From Toxotes chatareus (Eukaryota > Chordata > Actinopteri > Toxotidae), in assembly GCA_016801885.1 (NCBI GenBank), contig CM028884.1:4608501-4672500 (forward strand): DNA of 64,000 nt, given 5' to 3'. Shown here piece after piece: positions 25,336-36,267 of this stretch. Below the pieces are notes generated by a model, which was given only the letters and a program-made list of their open reading frames with translations, made no database searches and was not told where the DNA came from. Numbering within the stretch: position 1 is the first letter of the stretch; each line of letters opens with the position of its first letter. The translations under genes were made by a program, and so were the position numbers.

Positions 25336-26739
25336 CAGTTGCAAGAAAAAGTATGTGAACTCTTTGGGCAGCAATTACCTCAACCAGGCGCTTCCTGTAG
25401 CTGTGAATCAGACCTGCACATTGTTCAGGAGGAATTTTAGCCCATTCTTCCTGGCAGAACTGCTTTAGCTTTGTCATATTCTTTGGACATCTCATGTGTA
25501 TGGCTCTCTTCAAGTCATTCCATAGCATCTCTATTGGGTTGAGGTCTGGCCTCTGACTTGGCCACTCCAAAAGGTGGATTTTGTTTTTCTGAAGCCATTC
25601 TGTTGTGGACTTGCTCTGATGTTTTGGGTCATTGTCCTGTTGGATCACCCAACTACTACCAAGTTTCAGCTGACATTCTCACATTATCCTGAAGAATTTT
25701 TTGATACACTTGGGAATTCATCTTCCCCTCAATGACTGCAAGCTGGCCAGGCCCTGATGCAGCAAAGCAGGCCCAAATCATGATGTTTCCTCCACCATAC
25801 TTTATGGTTGGGATGATGTTTTCATGATGATATGCAGTGCCTTTTTACACCAGATGTAGTGCTGAGTGTTCTTTCCAAATAGTTCCATCTTAGTTTCATC
25901 AGTCCACAAAACATTTTGCCAGTACTGCTGTGGAGTGTGCTGTTCTTTCACAAACTTCAGGTGTGCAGCAAGGTTCTTTTTAGTAAGCAGCAGCTTCCTT
26001 TGCGGTGTCCTGCCATAGACACCCTGCTTGTTCAATGTTGTACGTACTGTAGACTCATGAACACAGATGTTAGCCAGTTCCAATGATGTCTTCAAATCTT
26101 TGGCTGCCACTCAGGGTTGTTTCTTCACCTCACTGATGAGTCTTTGTTGTGCTCTTGGGGTCATTTTGATTGGGGCCCATTTCTTGGTAGAGTAGCCACA
26201 GTCCCAAAGTGTCTCCATTTGTAGATCATTTGCCTAACTGTGGACTGGTGAATTTCTAAAGTCTGCAAAGAAATCACTTTGTAACCCTTTCCAGCTTCAT
26301 GTAAATCAACAATTCTTCATCATAGATCCTCTCAAAGCTCTTTTTGGCAAGGCATGGCTCACATAAGCATATTCTTGTTATGCAGAGCAAACTCAAAAAG
26401 TTTGAGTGGTTTTTATCAGTCAAAGTAGCTCTAGTCCAACGAGTCCAAACTCATTTTCTTATCAAGACTCCAGGTATCCTGACACGTGACTCCAATTAGC
26501 TTTTTTGAGGTCATTAACTCAAGGGTTCACATACTTTTTCCAGTAGCACTATGTGGTTTTTATGGTTGTCCTCAATAAAGACATGAAGGATCAGGATAAA
26601 TCTTTTAAATGTTATTATTTAAGGCACATTATATTTGTCAGTACTCTTGACTTAGATGAAGATCAGATCACATTTTATGACAAATTTATGCAGAAAACTA
26701 TGAAATTCCAAAGAGTTCACATACTTTTTCTTGCAACTG
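25336..26739 (-). mobile_element. Tc1/mariner-superfamily DNA transposon, inactive
   Basis: The 32-bp ends (25336-25367 and 26708-26739) are perfect inverted repeats, each flanked by TA as expected for Tc1 target duplication. Transposase pieces lie on the minus strand. They are a helix-turn-helix part (STVRQMIYKWRHFGTVATL), a middle part with VLWTDETKMELFG (first catalytic D), GGGNIMIWACFAASGPGQL, QQDNDPKHQSKS (second D) and RPDLNPIEMLWNDLK (E). All three DDE residues are present, but the frame is broken by several stops and at least one frameshift near 25800, so no full transposase can be made. The right end carries a second, diverged copy of the terminal repeat at 26523-26549; the left end does not. 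Confidence 0.93.
25368..26330 (-). pseudogene. Broken Tc1 transposase gene
   Basis: The two longest open pieces are at 25802-26110 (102 codons, DNA-binding region and first catalytic Asp) and 25316-25648 (second Asp and Glu). Between them the expected GGGNIMIWACF region continues in another frame, then meets stops near 25660. The coding end abuts the left terminal repeat directly, without the usual spacer. Confidence 0.88.
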
Positions 26740-28930
26740 TATATATCAGCCTTTATTAATAATGGAGAATAGGGGAGGTTTAACCAGCTGAGAAAACCTG
26801 AGTTTCTTGTCAGTGTGTGCCGCACCAGATGATGTCTGCAATGGACAAAGCCGAGCTGAAAGATGAAAAGTGAGAAATGTGAGGAACAACAGAATTGCTA
26901 GAGAAAAAAGTGATCTTGTGTGTTAAGTGGAAAACAAAGAATATCACAAATGTTGAATGAGGAAAATGGGACGGATGAAAATTATGAAGAAAAAGAGGAA
27001 GAGTGAGGAGGTAAATCAAATCAAAGGATAATCCAAAAAAAAAAAAAATCTATTTCTATTTTTAAAATTCTAAAGACAGAGGGATACACTCTCACAGTCC
27101 ATGAACAAGATCAAGTAGTCTACAGCCATTTTTGTGGTTCTGTGGGTGCTGATGTCTGTCAGGTATACTGTTAACCATGTTTTCCATCTTATTTTAGCAT
27201 GTTCGCAACTTTCACCTGCTGGTGGCGCTAAAGGAAAGTTCAAGGGTATCGCTTACTGGCCACCTACTGGCTTACTGAGGAAGTTATTTATCCTTTCTGT
27301 TCAAATAAGCATCCTGTGAAAATACAAAGATGTTCCTTCCCAAGACTGACAGAAAAACAACAAACCCAAAAAACAATAGACTGGCACAAATGGATGGGGA
27401 TTTTGAAGAGGAATTTCTTCCAGCAACTCACAGAAACAGCCCTTGCCTAAGATCTAACCCAGTATTATGGTCCAAAACTCAGCAGGCTTTGTTTACTCTC
27501 TGAATTCACTCTTCAGAGGGAAGGGGCTTTAGATGAGGCTTGTTGTATTAAGGAAGATGCTTAGTTGCATAAGTAAGGCGCAGCAGGGAGGCTGTCAATT
27601 TGGGATACACGTCTTGGAAGTTTGGACTAGTTTTCTCAGAAAGTTTGGTCTTCAGGCCAGAAAGATGGTTCACAAACAGCTGGTGTCTGTGAATGTCATT
27701 TACGTCATCATGACCTGAAATCATTGTGTGTGAAATCATCACAGTTGTTGGGGGTGTCACGTTCAGTCTTGTCCATGAATAAACCTGCTGTTTGTTTCTA
27801 CAGCAAATTCATTATGTAAATGGTCAATCGCCCAGCATGCATTGCAATCACTAGCCATGTTAAGTTTTAATTAAGGACCTGGGAGCATTTTTCCACATAT
27901 GTGTAAAAAGTACACACTGAGTGCAAAAAAATCACACCTCTGTTCACACCGAAGAGTGGGTGTTACAAGGCAGAAAACACAGAGCATCTAACAGCGCAAA
28001 TAGACCCCGGGGTGGAATTTCCTTTTTATAGAACATTTACAGCTGTTAGCATTCTTTCATTACATTTTAAAGGACCAGTGTGTGGGTTTTAGTGGCATCT
28101 AGAGGTGAGGCTGCAGGCTGCAACTTCAGCCCTCCCTTTCCAAGTCCTGCATTTAAAGTTTTACTCAAGTGAAAGTACATAAACATTAACAACAAAATGC
28201 TGAATGTGCCATGTCTTAGTTATTATATTAATTGATTTATTAGTAATGCATTACCATATAAGCTGTTCTGTATATGTGCTGACATCAAAGCCTGTGGACC
28301 ATGTGAACGGTCCACATGGTCTAGAGGTCATTGTCCATTCACATCGATGTTTCATGCTCAAAATTTTTGATGATTTTGTTTAGGAAATTTTAACTCTTGC
28401 TTATTTTACTACAGAATTAATTTTACCTCATATTTAAAAGTTCAGTAACAAAAGGGAATATCTAAAATCCACGTGTTAGAAAATATCATAACACAAAAAG
28501 CTGTTTTTTATTGAACTGTGTGGTGAGGATGTGTAGAGCATGCCTGTCTCTGAGCTTATCTGTTGTTGTATTGATAATTTTCTAATGTGTTTACCATTTG
28601 TATTACAGCGGCAGCTATCTGAGGAAAACCAGATCTAAAGGAGAAACTCGACTCCATAATTTAACACCAGGAATGATGCATGTATGTACATTATATTACC
28701 ATAATACCATATATTATGCATGAGGTGTTGATAAATATTTAAAGGGTAAATCCTTGATAAATCCCCATGGGTGACTTACATCCCTCTTTTCTGATACATT
28801 TCTCACTTTCCAAAATACAGTATTGCCGCACAGATGCAATGACCAAATATGTGCTCATTATAGTAGGCTAACACTGAAGAGGCAACAAAAAAAAGGGGCA
28901 GAATCACAATCAGCTTCAGCCATTTCAGAC
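26740..28930. other. Intergenic DNA between the Tc1 element and the LINE
   Basis: No gene recognised. Contains an R4-type repeat at 28065-28150 and an isolated exon-like piece at 28609-28681 described in the findings. Confidence 0.5.
28065..28150 (+). repeat. Teleost dispersed repeat ('aaaggaccagtgtgtggg' family)
   Basis: The text 'ggaccagtgtgtgggtttta' followed by 'gtggcatctagaggtgaggc' is the start of a repeat common in percomorph genomes. Assigned from memory. Confidence 0.5.
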
Positions 28931-31060
28931 GTTCTACTGAATGCAACCAAGTGATGCATTTGACTTAATGGCAGAATTCTCTCAGTTCAATCTGCCTGTT
29001 ATATCCATAAAGCAGCAATCTGATCTTAACACTCCCATTTTCAGAGAGGAGGTATTGAATGCTCCCAGGACCTTTCAGGACAGAAATGCCCCAGGACCTA
29101 AAGGCTTTGGTGGTGAATTCTATAAAGAATCTTCTGAGTTATTAGAAAACCCACTACATGACATGTTTAAATGTTCATTTTCACATAATGGACAACCTTA
29201 AGCGATTCTAAGGGAAGCAAATATTTAGCTTATTCTGAGAAAAGGGAAACGCCCTGTTTGTTGTACAGACCATAGCGCTCCTTAATGTGGACTGAAAGAT
29301 GCTTTATGATACAAAAGTTCGAGTCACTTGACTTGAAGACCTTTTGCCTAAAATTTTATAAGAAGATCAAATAGGTTCAATAAAAGGGTGAAATTCCTGT
29401 AACAATATCAGGCACCTTCTCAGTGCCATCCAGGATTTCCAGCAAAGAGATGTTTAACTGCTTTCTGTAGATACTGAGAAAACCTCTGACAGCGGAAAAT
29501 GCACCTATTAATTTTATACTTTAAACAAAATTGGTCTTAGTGTCAATTTCATTAGATGGATCAAGGTCCTGTGCAACAATCCCCAGGCAGCTGTTTTGAC
29601 TAATGGGCTTAGATCAGAAAGTTCCTCACTGTAAAGTGGAACAAGGCAAGGCTGCCCCTTGTTGTCCTTCTTGTTTTTAATTGCCATTGAACTGTTGGCG
29701 GAGGCCACAAGGGTTACGCCCTGTATGCAGGGTTTGCAACTCGATAGTGTGCATCATAAGATAGGCTTAAATGCAGATGTCTGTGTTGTTCCATCCATCC
29801 ATCCATCCATCTTCTATACTGCTTGATCCCTCAGGGTTGCAGGGGAGCTGAAGCCTATCCCAGCTGACTACAGGCGAGAGGCAGGGTACACCCTGGACTG
29901 GTCGCTAGTCAATCGCAGTCTATGTTTTTTCATAGCTGTCAATACCTTTACTTGATGTAGGTGATTTATTAATGCGTTTTCTGGGTACAAAGTTAATTTG
30001 ACCAAGTATGAAGCCGTGCCACATGGGAGCCTTATGCAATTTCTCCATTGTGGGACTAATAAAGGTGTATCTTATCTTGTCTTAAATTGATGCTTTGCCT
30101 GATGAGAGGTCCAAATGGCTGGCTCAGTTCCTTTTTATGGAATAAACGCAGACCAAAGTTTAAGATGGCTGCACTGTAGCTACCAGGTTCTGTGGGAGGT
30201 CTAGATTTGCCAAATACCATATCAGCTGTGTACTGATCTGTTTTCACCCCTGCTGTGAACTATCCTGCTTTCCTGCCTGGGTTGTCTGATGTGGGTTTTA
30301 GACAATGTGGTAACAGCGGCATTAGCAGAGCATGACTGAAAACGTATTATCTGATAGTACGCTAATGATATTTGAACGATTGATTGAGAAATATAGTATA
30401 AACAGGCAGGACTTCTTTATTTGCAGATAAGGAATTATATATTGCACAGCACAGCATAAACTGACAACCCTGGGGGCTTGTGGGCACATGGGCGAGGGAG
30501 CCATCTGTTACAATTGATGATGAGGAGTGGGAAGATACCCAGAGACATGCTAAATCAGTTTCAGTTTGCATTCGTGCCAAAGCAATACAGTGTAGGATTA
30601 TACACAGAATGCACATATTCCCCCAACTGTAGACATCATTTAAACCCTGCTCTTTCCCCTGTGTGCCTCACATACAAGACAGAAATTGGTGCTCTAACTC
30701 GGGTACGGGTTCAGTGAGCTGTCTGAAATCAGAAAAATATTGGGCCTCCCAAGCAGATATGTTACATCAGAAAGAGATTGTACTAAAATCTCATTTTATT
30801 CTCTCTGTTTTATTGCAGTGGATCAATGAAAAGTCCCAAGTATTAAGGGCTGGCAGAGAGCGCTGTTTAATTTAGTACCTTACATGTATGTTACATTCAA
30901 AACCAGACCAGTTCTATGAAATTAGGGAACCCGAGCTGAACTATGTAGAACCTGTTGTTTTTGCCATTAATGCTGCAGGGATTTTCTTGAATATTATTAT
31001 TGCATATTATTACTTTAACTTCTGGTGCTGTGTGCTTTTGGTTTGTTTGCTTTTAGTGTT
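28930..31060 (+). mobile_element. Tx1/L1-type LINE, degenerate reverse transcriptase and C-terminal region
   Basis: Broken plus-strand frames match a LINE reverse transcriptase in order: APGPKGFGGEFYKE (28941-29201), a 'tRQGCPLLSFLFLIAIELLA' block near 29640-29700 (the usual GxxQGCPLSP region) and a 'FLGTKLI..KYEA' block after 29970. These are followed by C-terminal pieces around 30140-30200 (KMAALQLPGSVGG) and 30560-30710 (IQCRIIHRMHIFPQ, then a PVCLTYKTEIGALT zinc-knuckle-like end). Stops and frameshifts interrupt it throughout. A different repeat is inserted at 29785-29930. No 5' ORF1 was found, so it is also 5'-truncated. Confidence 0.8.
29785..29930 (+). repeat. (CCAT)n-led teleost dispersed repeat inserted in the LINE
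   Basis: Five TCCA units lead into 'cttctatactgcttgatccc', 'ggagctgaagcctatcccag', 'ctgactacaggcgagaggc' and 'gggtacaccctggactggtc'. This is an abundant fish repeat. The LINE frame resumes on its right side, so it is a nested insertion. Confidence 0.75.
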
Positions 31061-32637
31061 TAGTCTTCTGTAGCTTTTTTTCTTTCCTGTGGATTTAATA
31101 ACATATCCATCTTCTACCTGTTGTTAAAGGTGAAAGCTCATTAATATAATCTCAGAACATACATAAAAATCCAAAGCTATAATGACTATCATGACTTGCC
31201 ACACACAGATTACAGCTGAGTCACCTAGAAGACCACCATTAGGAGCTGCTGGATGTCCTGAGAGGCTTCTTCTCTGACGGCCTGTTCACAGACATCACCC
31301 TGCAGTGCTCCTCTGGCCAGTTCCTGCACTGCCACAAGGTGACGCTTTGTCCACACTGCTCATACTTCAGGGTCGTGTTCACGACCAATAGCCTCGTTAG
31401 GTATTCATGAGTATGTAAGAGAAAGGGAGAGGAAGGGGTCATCATGGATGGATTATGTCAATTAAAGAAAGTCGAGCGATGCCCCTCTGCCATCTGCAGG
31501 CAATCAGCCTTGACCCATCTTGTACATCTGCATCCGCCTAATCAAGGACCAGTCAAGTATGTGCCTCATCTCATGGTGTAAGTGATACACCATGATTCAG
31601 ATATTGAAGGAAAACATTCTTGAATGCAGATTTGTGTGGACGGCTGTTTAAAAAGAATGTAAATGTATGAATCAGAAATATGAAATCATGACAAAATAAT
31701 AGCACAGACAGGATTATACATGTTCATATTGTGGCTTACAGCATTGTATACACCTTGCTGGCAATTGTTATCCACTGGAGGACATGTTGCAAATTTAATG
31801 GCAGTTATTAAGGTGGACAGCCTTGGTTCATGTCCCATGTTGCCCTTATTAGCAAACATCTGCTGAGTTGTACAAGCCTTTAGGAAGACGCTGAAATCCT
31901 GCTAGCTCCAGGGGCGCTGTTCTCCCTGACCTCTGACCTCCCAGTAAGGGTGGAGGGGGGGTGAGAGAAAAGAGCCTTCAAGTGATCAATAAATTAAAAC
32001 CAAAACCAACATGGTGTATCCAGGGTCTTGTGTTCTCTGTGACTAGTCGCTACACTATTGTAAACATTTCTTCTGTATTGTCCCCAATGATGAAATTACA
32101 GGAGAGGATGTGGATGACCCAAGTACACCTCAGCACCTTCAGCAGCACTGAGGGGAATAATAATAGTTCTTACAACTTGCAGTGGTTTCAAAAGCCAAAA
32201 TGGGGGTGCTAAACATTTTTCATGTGGCAATATCTTAATTTGTACAAAGTGCCCACTGTTTTCCAAACTGCATATACTTACTGCATATATTTGAACACAT
32301 TCACACACACGCAGGCTTGTACTTTTATTTTTGTTGGAACGCTTGTTGACATAATGCCTTCCCTAGCCCCTAAGCCTAACCTTAACTATTAGACTAAACC
32401 CTCAGTGAGCCCTTTGAAGGTGTGTTAGAAAGTGAAGACAGGCCAAAATGTTCTCACTCCACAGGTTTAAAACTCAACCTGATCCTCACAATGTATAGCT
32501 ACACACACACACACATATATATAGTCCATATTTATCCAATTCAAAATTCAATGTGGCCTAGGAGTAAGGGAAGGGCACGCTCCTCCCTATCCTGGTAATG
32601 CTTGGACTGGCACTTTCCAAACTTCATAATTCTTCCT

Positions 32638-32720
32638 TCCCTCTCCTCTCCTCTCCTCTCCTCTCCTCTCCTCCCTCTCCTCTCCTCTCCTCCCCTCCCC
32701 TCCCCTCTCCTCTCCTCTCC
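32638..32720 (+). repeat. (TCTCC)n pentanucleotide tract
   Basis: About 80 bp of CTCTC/CCCTC units, pure pyrimidine on the plus strand, interrupting the klhl23 remnant. Confidence 0.92.
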
Positions 32721-33609
32721 CCTGGCTGCTGGTGGTGAATGTGGAGGTCTTGTCAGCCTTGGCACTACATTTTCTCCTCCGACTCACCATAACCCAGCTG
32801 AATGTGGAGAGCTTGCTGGAGGCTGCTGACCTGCGGCAGATGGGAATGGTGAAGGTGGCCTGTGAAGCCTTCCTGGTGCGTCTGCTGGATGTAGACAGCT
32901 GCCCCGGTATGCTGGCATTCTCCCAGCTCCACACATGCCTTACCTTGCACAAAGCAGCCTGCAGGCTGCTACCAGGCAGGTCAGAGATCAGCTCTCTCTA
33001 TTCCCCAGGCAAAATTTTTTTGCAGTGTCAAAATTTTAAGTTTTAGAACTAAGACAAAGTGAAAGCAGAACAACCTTTCTGAATTATAGATTTCGCTTTT
33101 CATGTCATACAATATTTTTTCACAGTTTTTTTTCTCTGATCTTCAAAAAAGAAAAGTTCAGTCATTTAAGGTGAGGCTCTTCAAAGAAATTTTACACATG
33201 AACAAATGAGTGCAGTCTAAAACTTTGACTCTTAATTAAATGCTTTTTCCTAGGATATAATGAATCACACTGATTTATTATAGTCGCTATGTGCATATAT
33301 AGTTTTGCTGTGAGCCATGGTTACCAAAGTCATTCTATTCTCTGTAGCAGATTCCTGAGTAATTTTATTTCAGGAAGGCTGACTCTGCACAATCTGATGC
33401 AGGTTTGAGGAGCTGATCAAAGAAAAGTAATTTCTAGAGCTGGACCCTGACAGCCTGAAGACTGTCCTAGCAGAGGAAAACCAGGAAGTAGAGACAGAGG
33501 CAGTGGTCAGGTGGCTGGATCATAACACTCACATCTGAACAAAGCATTTCTCTTCCCTGGCATTGGACATTAACCCTTTGCGATGCCTCGCTGAAAAACA
33601 AACCAAACA

Positions 33610-33770
33610 GCAAACAGGACAAAGTTAACAACTAGCTGGTGAACATAGTGGACCACATCAGATCTAAAAGTAGAGTGAATGTTAGACTGACATTCATCAG
33701 GTGCTCAGAAGGACTCCAGATGAATACTAATGTTTCTCCATGTCTGCCTGATCTGTAAGTACCCCACTGT
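33610..33770 (+). repeat. Teleost dispersed repeat, family R2 (copy 1 of 3)
   Basis: Signature 'gttaacaactagctggtgaa', then 'catagtggaccacatcag' and 'ctaatgtttctccatgtctg'. Sister copies are at 42600-42760 and 56040-56280. It is inserted just after the BACK remnant of klhl23. Confidence 0.65.
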
Positions 33771-35829
33771 TTGCTAATATGCCATGTGAACTTTATAAGG
33801 TGATTAAGTGCCAATCACTGTGTTTATGTGCAATTAGCAGTTGGAACTTTGTGCAGTAAGCTAGGTTCTTAAACATCATGTAAACAAGAAACCTGGTTTC
33901 TGTAATTGGGGCAGGGGATTAGGGATACCTGATTACCCAAGGTAGATTTGTCCTGGAGAAAGACTTCTCCACCATGTATACAGGTAACTGGGTTTCTAAT
34001 CGGCTTTTTACAAATACATGACAAGGGACTGCAGGACTGCAGACAGTTAAAGTAGCAGCTGAATGAGAAGCCAAAGGAGAGATCACTACTCATACAGTTG
34101 CATCCTTGTATTTACAGTCTGAATGAAACTATAACGCAAAGGAGCCTGTGGAAGTCTAAATAAGTCTGTTTCCACTGCTGGATATTTGACTATTTGTAAA
34201 ATATGGATGGAATATTTGTACTGTGATAAAAGGAAGGAATCAAAGAAGCAGCACAGCAGCATCTTCTCTCACTAATAGATTTAAAATAAGAAAGCCATGC
34301 TTCCAAAAAACGGTTGGGTGTAGGACAGAAGTCGAATTGCTGACCTGCTGTATTTGCAGATTTACAGTAACCAGGTTAATACAGTGCATGTAAACGTGTT
34401 CTCCAATTACACGTAACCTGGTTTCTCATGTGCATGTAAACTCTGTGATTGTTGTATTTACAGCTTATTGTCCTACCTTCAAGTTAAAATAGCAATATAT
34501 ACTCCTTCAATACTCCATGTTCAGACTCACATTAGCCCTGTGTGAAAAAATAAACCCTGCCAAGGCCACTCTGTTCACACAGTGGAGGTGCATCAATGCA
34601 GAAGCCTCTTGGCAAAAAACAAAACAAAACATAAGCACCCAGGGTGATATGGCAAAAAAGTTTAACCTGACTCAACAATTCACCTGCAATGTGAGTGAAT
34701 TTTTACCGTTTACCTGGATGTGATAAAATAGATAAAATTGGATGAAATCATTGCCAATGTGGATGGTCACTTACAAGTAAAAGCATTCAGTACAACACAC
34801 AATAGCTGTCGGATAAGTTTGATGCACAGAAGAGGAGGCATTTTCCAAAATGTCAAATTATTCCTACAAACTGATGTGAATCTGTGTTATGAAACCACCT
34901 CTGTGTAGCAGGTGGTAATTATGGTGGTAATTATTAAGTGAGGCTGGGGCTACAACAAGATCCAGAGTTACAAGGTGTATGTCGACCAGTATCCAGGAGT
35001 ATCCAAACCACTTTCTCACATCCAGGTAGTCCTGATATCAGATCCGATAATAAAAATAAACTTCTCTGAGATAAAAAATATACTGCTTCATGAGAACTAA
35101 ATCTGCCTTTGATTGTACGTGCAGAAAGACAAAATTAGCTGTTTCAAATTTTGCCTTTATAATTCAATAAATGTATTTACATAAAAACGCTTGGACCTAA
35201 ACCCAGTCATTGTCATGTCATTGCTCCCTGCAGTGTACGGGATGTGCCTGGCGTCTTTGAACTGAAGCCTGTACCTGGTAGGAGGCCAGACCACCCTTGC
35301 TGAATGCTTTGACCTGCTCACAGAGGAATGGGTCTCAGGTGCCAGCACGATGAAGAGGGGTATGGGGTATGGGGGCGGGGGGCTGTGTGTGTACGTCACT
35401 GGGGGCTATGACTGCTCCAAAGGGATGTACCTGCACAGCATGGAGAAATACAATCCTCATGCAGATACATGGGCCATTGTTTGAGATCGCTTGCATGGCT
35501 GTATCTGTGTTTATAACTTTGTGTAGTGTGGAAAGATAGAGGTAAGCCAGAGATGTTGCATCAACTCCTCTTTGGAATTATTGTAGTGCCAGATGGGTGA
35601 CCTGGTTTAACAGCTCCCAGTCTGGCATCTCTGTTTTGAGTTTTACTGTAATATACATGGTTCTCCCAGGGTCTGTCTCCTGAACTGCCTGTAGGAAAGA
35701 TGGAAAAGACTGTTTATTGCCCATGTACATTCTATTATCTCTAATATGCTTTTTTTTCTTCTTTTTTGAGAGAATCCAAATGTGAGAAAATCTTCCACCC
35801 AGCACAGCTAAAGCTTGCTAATTAACACA

Positions 35830-35970
35830 GGAAGTCACTGCTCCGCTAATCCGACCATCTCCTGGCTGTGCCTTCATATTTAATGAACAGTTATGGGAAT
35901 AGCATTGATCTCATCTAACTCTTGGCAAGAAAGTGAAGTGCATTTCCCAAAATGTTGACTGTTCCTTTAA
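35830..35970 (+). repeat. Teleost dispersed repeat, family R1 fragment (copy 3 of 3)
   Basis: Ends with 'ctcatctaactcttggcaag' and 'catttcccaaaatgttgact', the 3' half of the R1 consensus. Confidence 0.6.
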
Positions 35971-36142
35971 GTCTTGTCATAGCAGGAAATTTGCAAGTGT
36001 AAGTAATAACATTAATGAAGGCTCTATTCCAGTAAGTGTTCTGGTGAGCCAGCATGCCCAGTACGGGAGACTGGAACTGGCTTATCTGGATGGGATATAG
36101 TTGTCACTGATGTCTTTCCTGCTACAGATTGACACGACAAAA

Positions 36143-36267
36143 TTTCACAGAAGACATTTTGACCTGTGATAACGGGAAAATAACAGGTGGAACTGTGATT
36201 AACACTAACAATTGCTCCGTTCTATTCAAGTGTCCAACATGGCAGTGTCAAAATGTCTTCTCTGAAA
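36143..36267 (+). repeat. MITE-like element with 21-bp terminal inverted repeats
   Basis: Ends 36143-36163 and 36247-36267 are inverted repeats with one mismatch (GAAGACATTTTGAC core). A related right end is seen at 36961-36984, so this is a dispersed family rather than a chance hairpin. Confidence 0.6.

Larger units (their letters stand above)
31243..35484 (+). pseudogene. klhl23: Decayed kelch-like family member 23
   Basis: Separate plus-strand pieces match KLHL23 in the correct order. The BTB part is at 31243-31410 (RGFFSDGLFTDITLQCSSGQ). The BTB/BACK junction is at 32780-32975 (NVESLLEAADLRQMG, LVRLLDVDSCPGMLAFSQL). The BACK part is at 33404-33590 (FEELIKEK, stop, FLELDPDSLKTVLAEE). A kelch scrap lies at 34945-34985 (GWGYNKIQSYKVY), and the last kelch repeats at 35233-35484 (LYLVGGQTTLAECFD, YVTGGYDCSKGMYLHSMEKY). 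In-frame stops are at 33428 (TAA) and 35263 (TGA). About 1.4 kb of unrelated DNA, including a (TCTCC)n tract, splits the BTB domain, and most of the kelch propeller is missing. KLHL23 normally has BTB, BACK and six kelch repeats and is a probable Cul3 ubiquitin-ligase adaptor. In human it lies directly downstream of PHOSPHO2 on the same strand, as here. Confidence 0.88.

Noticed and set aside
32541..32952. Arg/Glu/Gly-rich minus-strand frames
   Set aside because: Antisense of the (TCTCC)n tract and of the klhl23 remnant.
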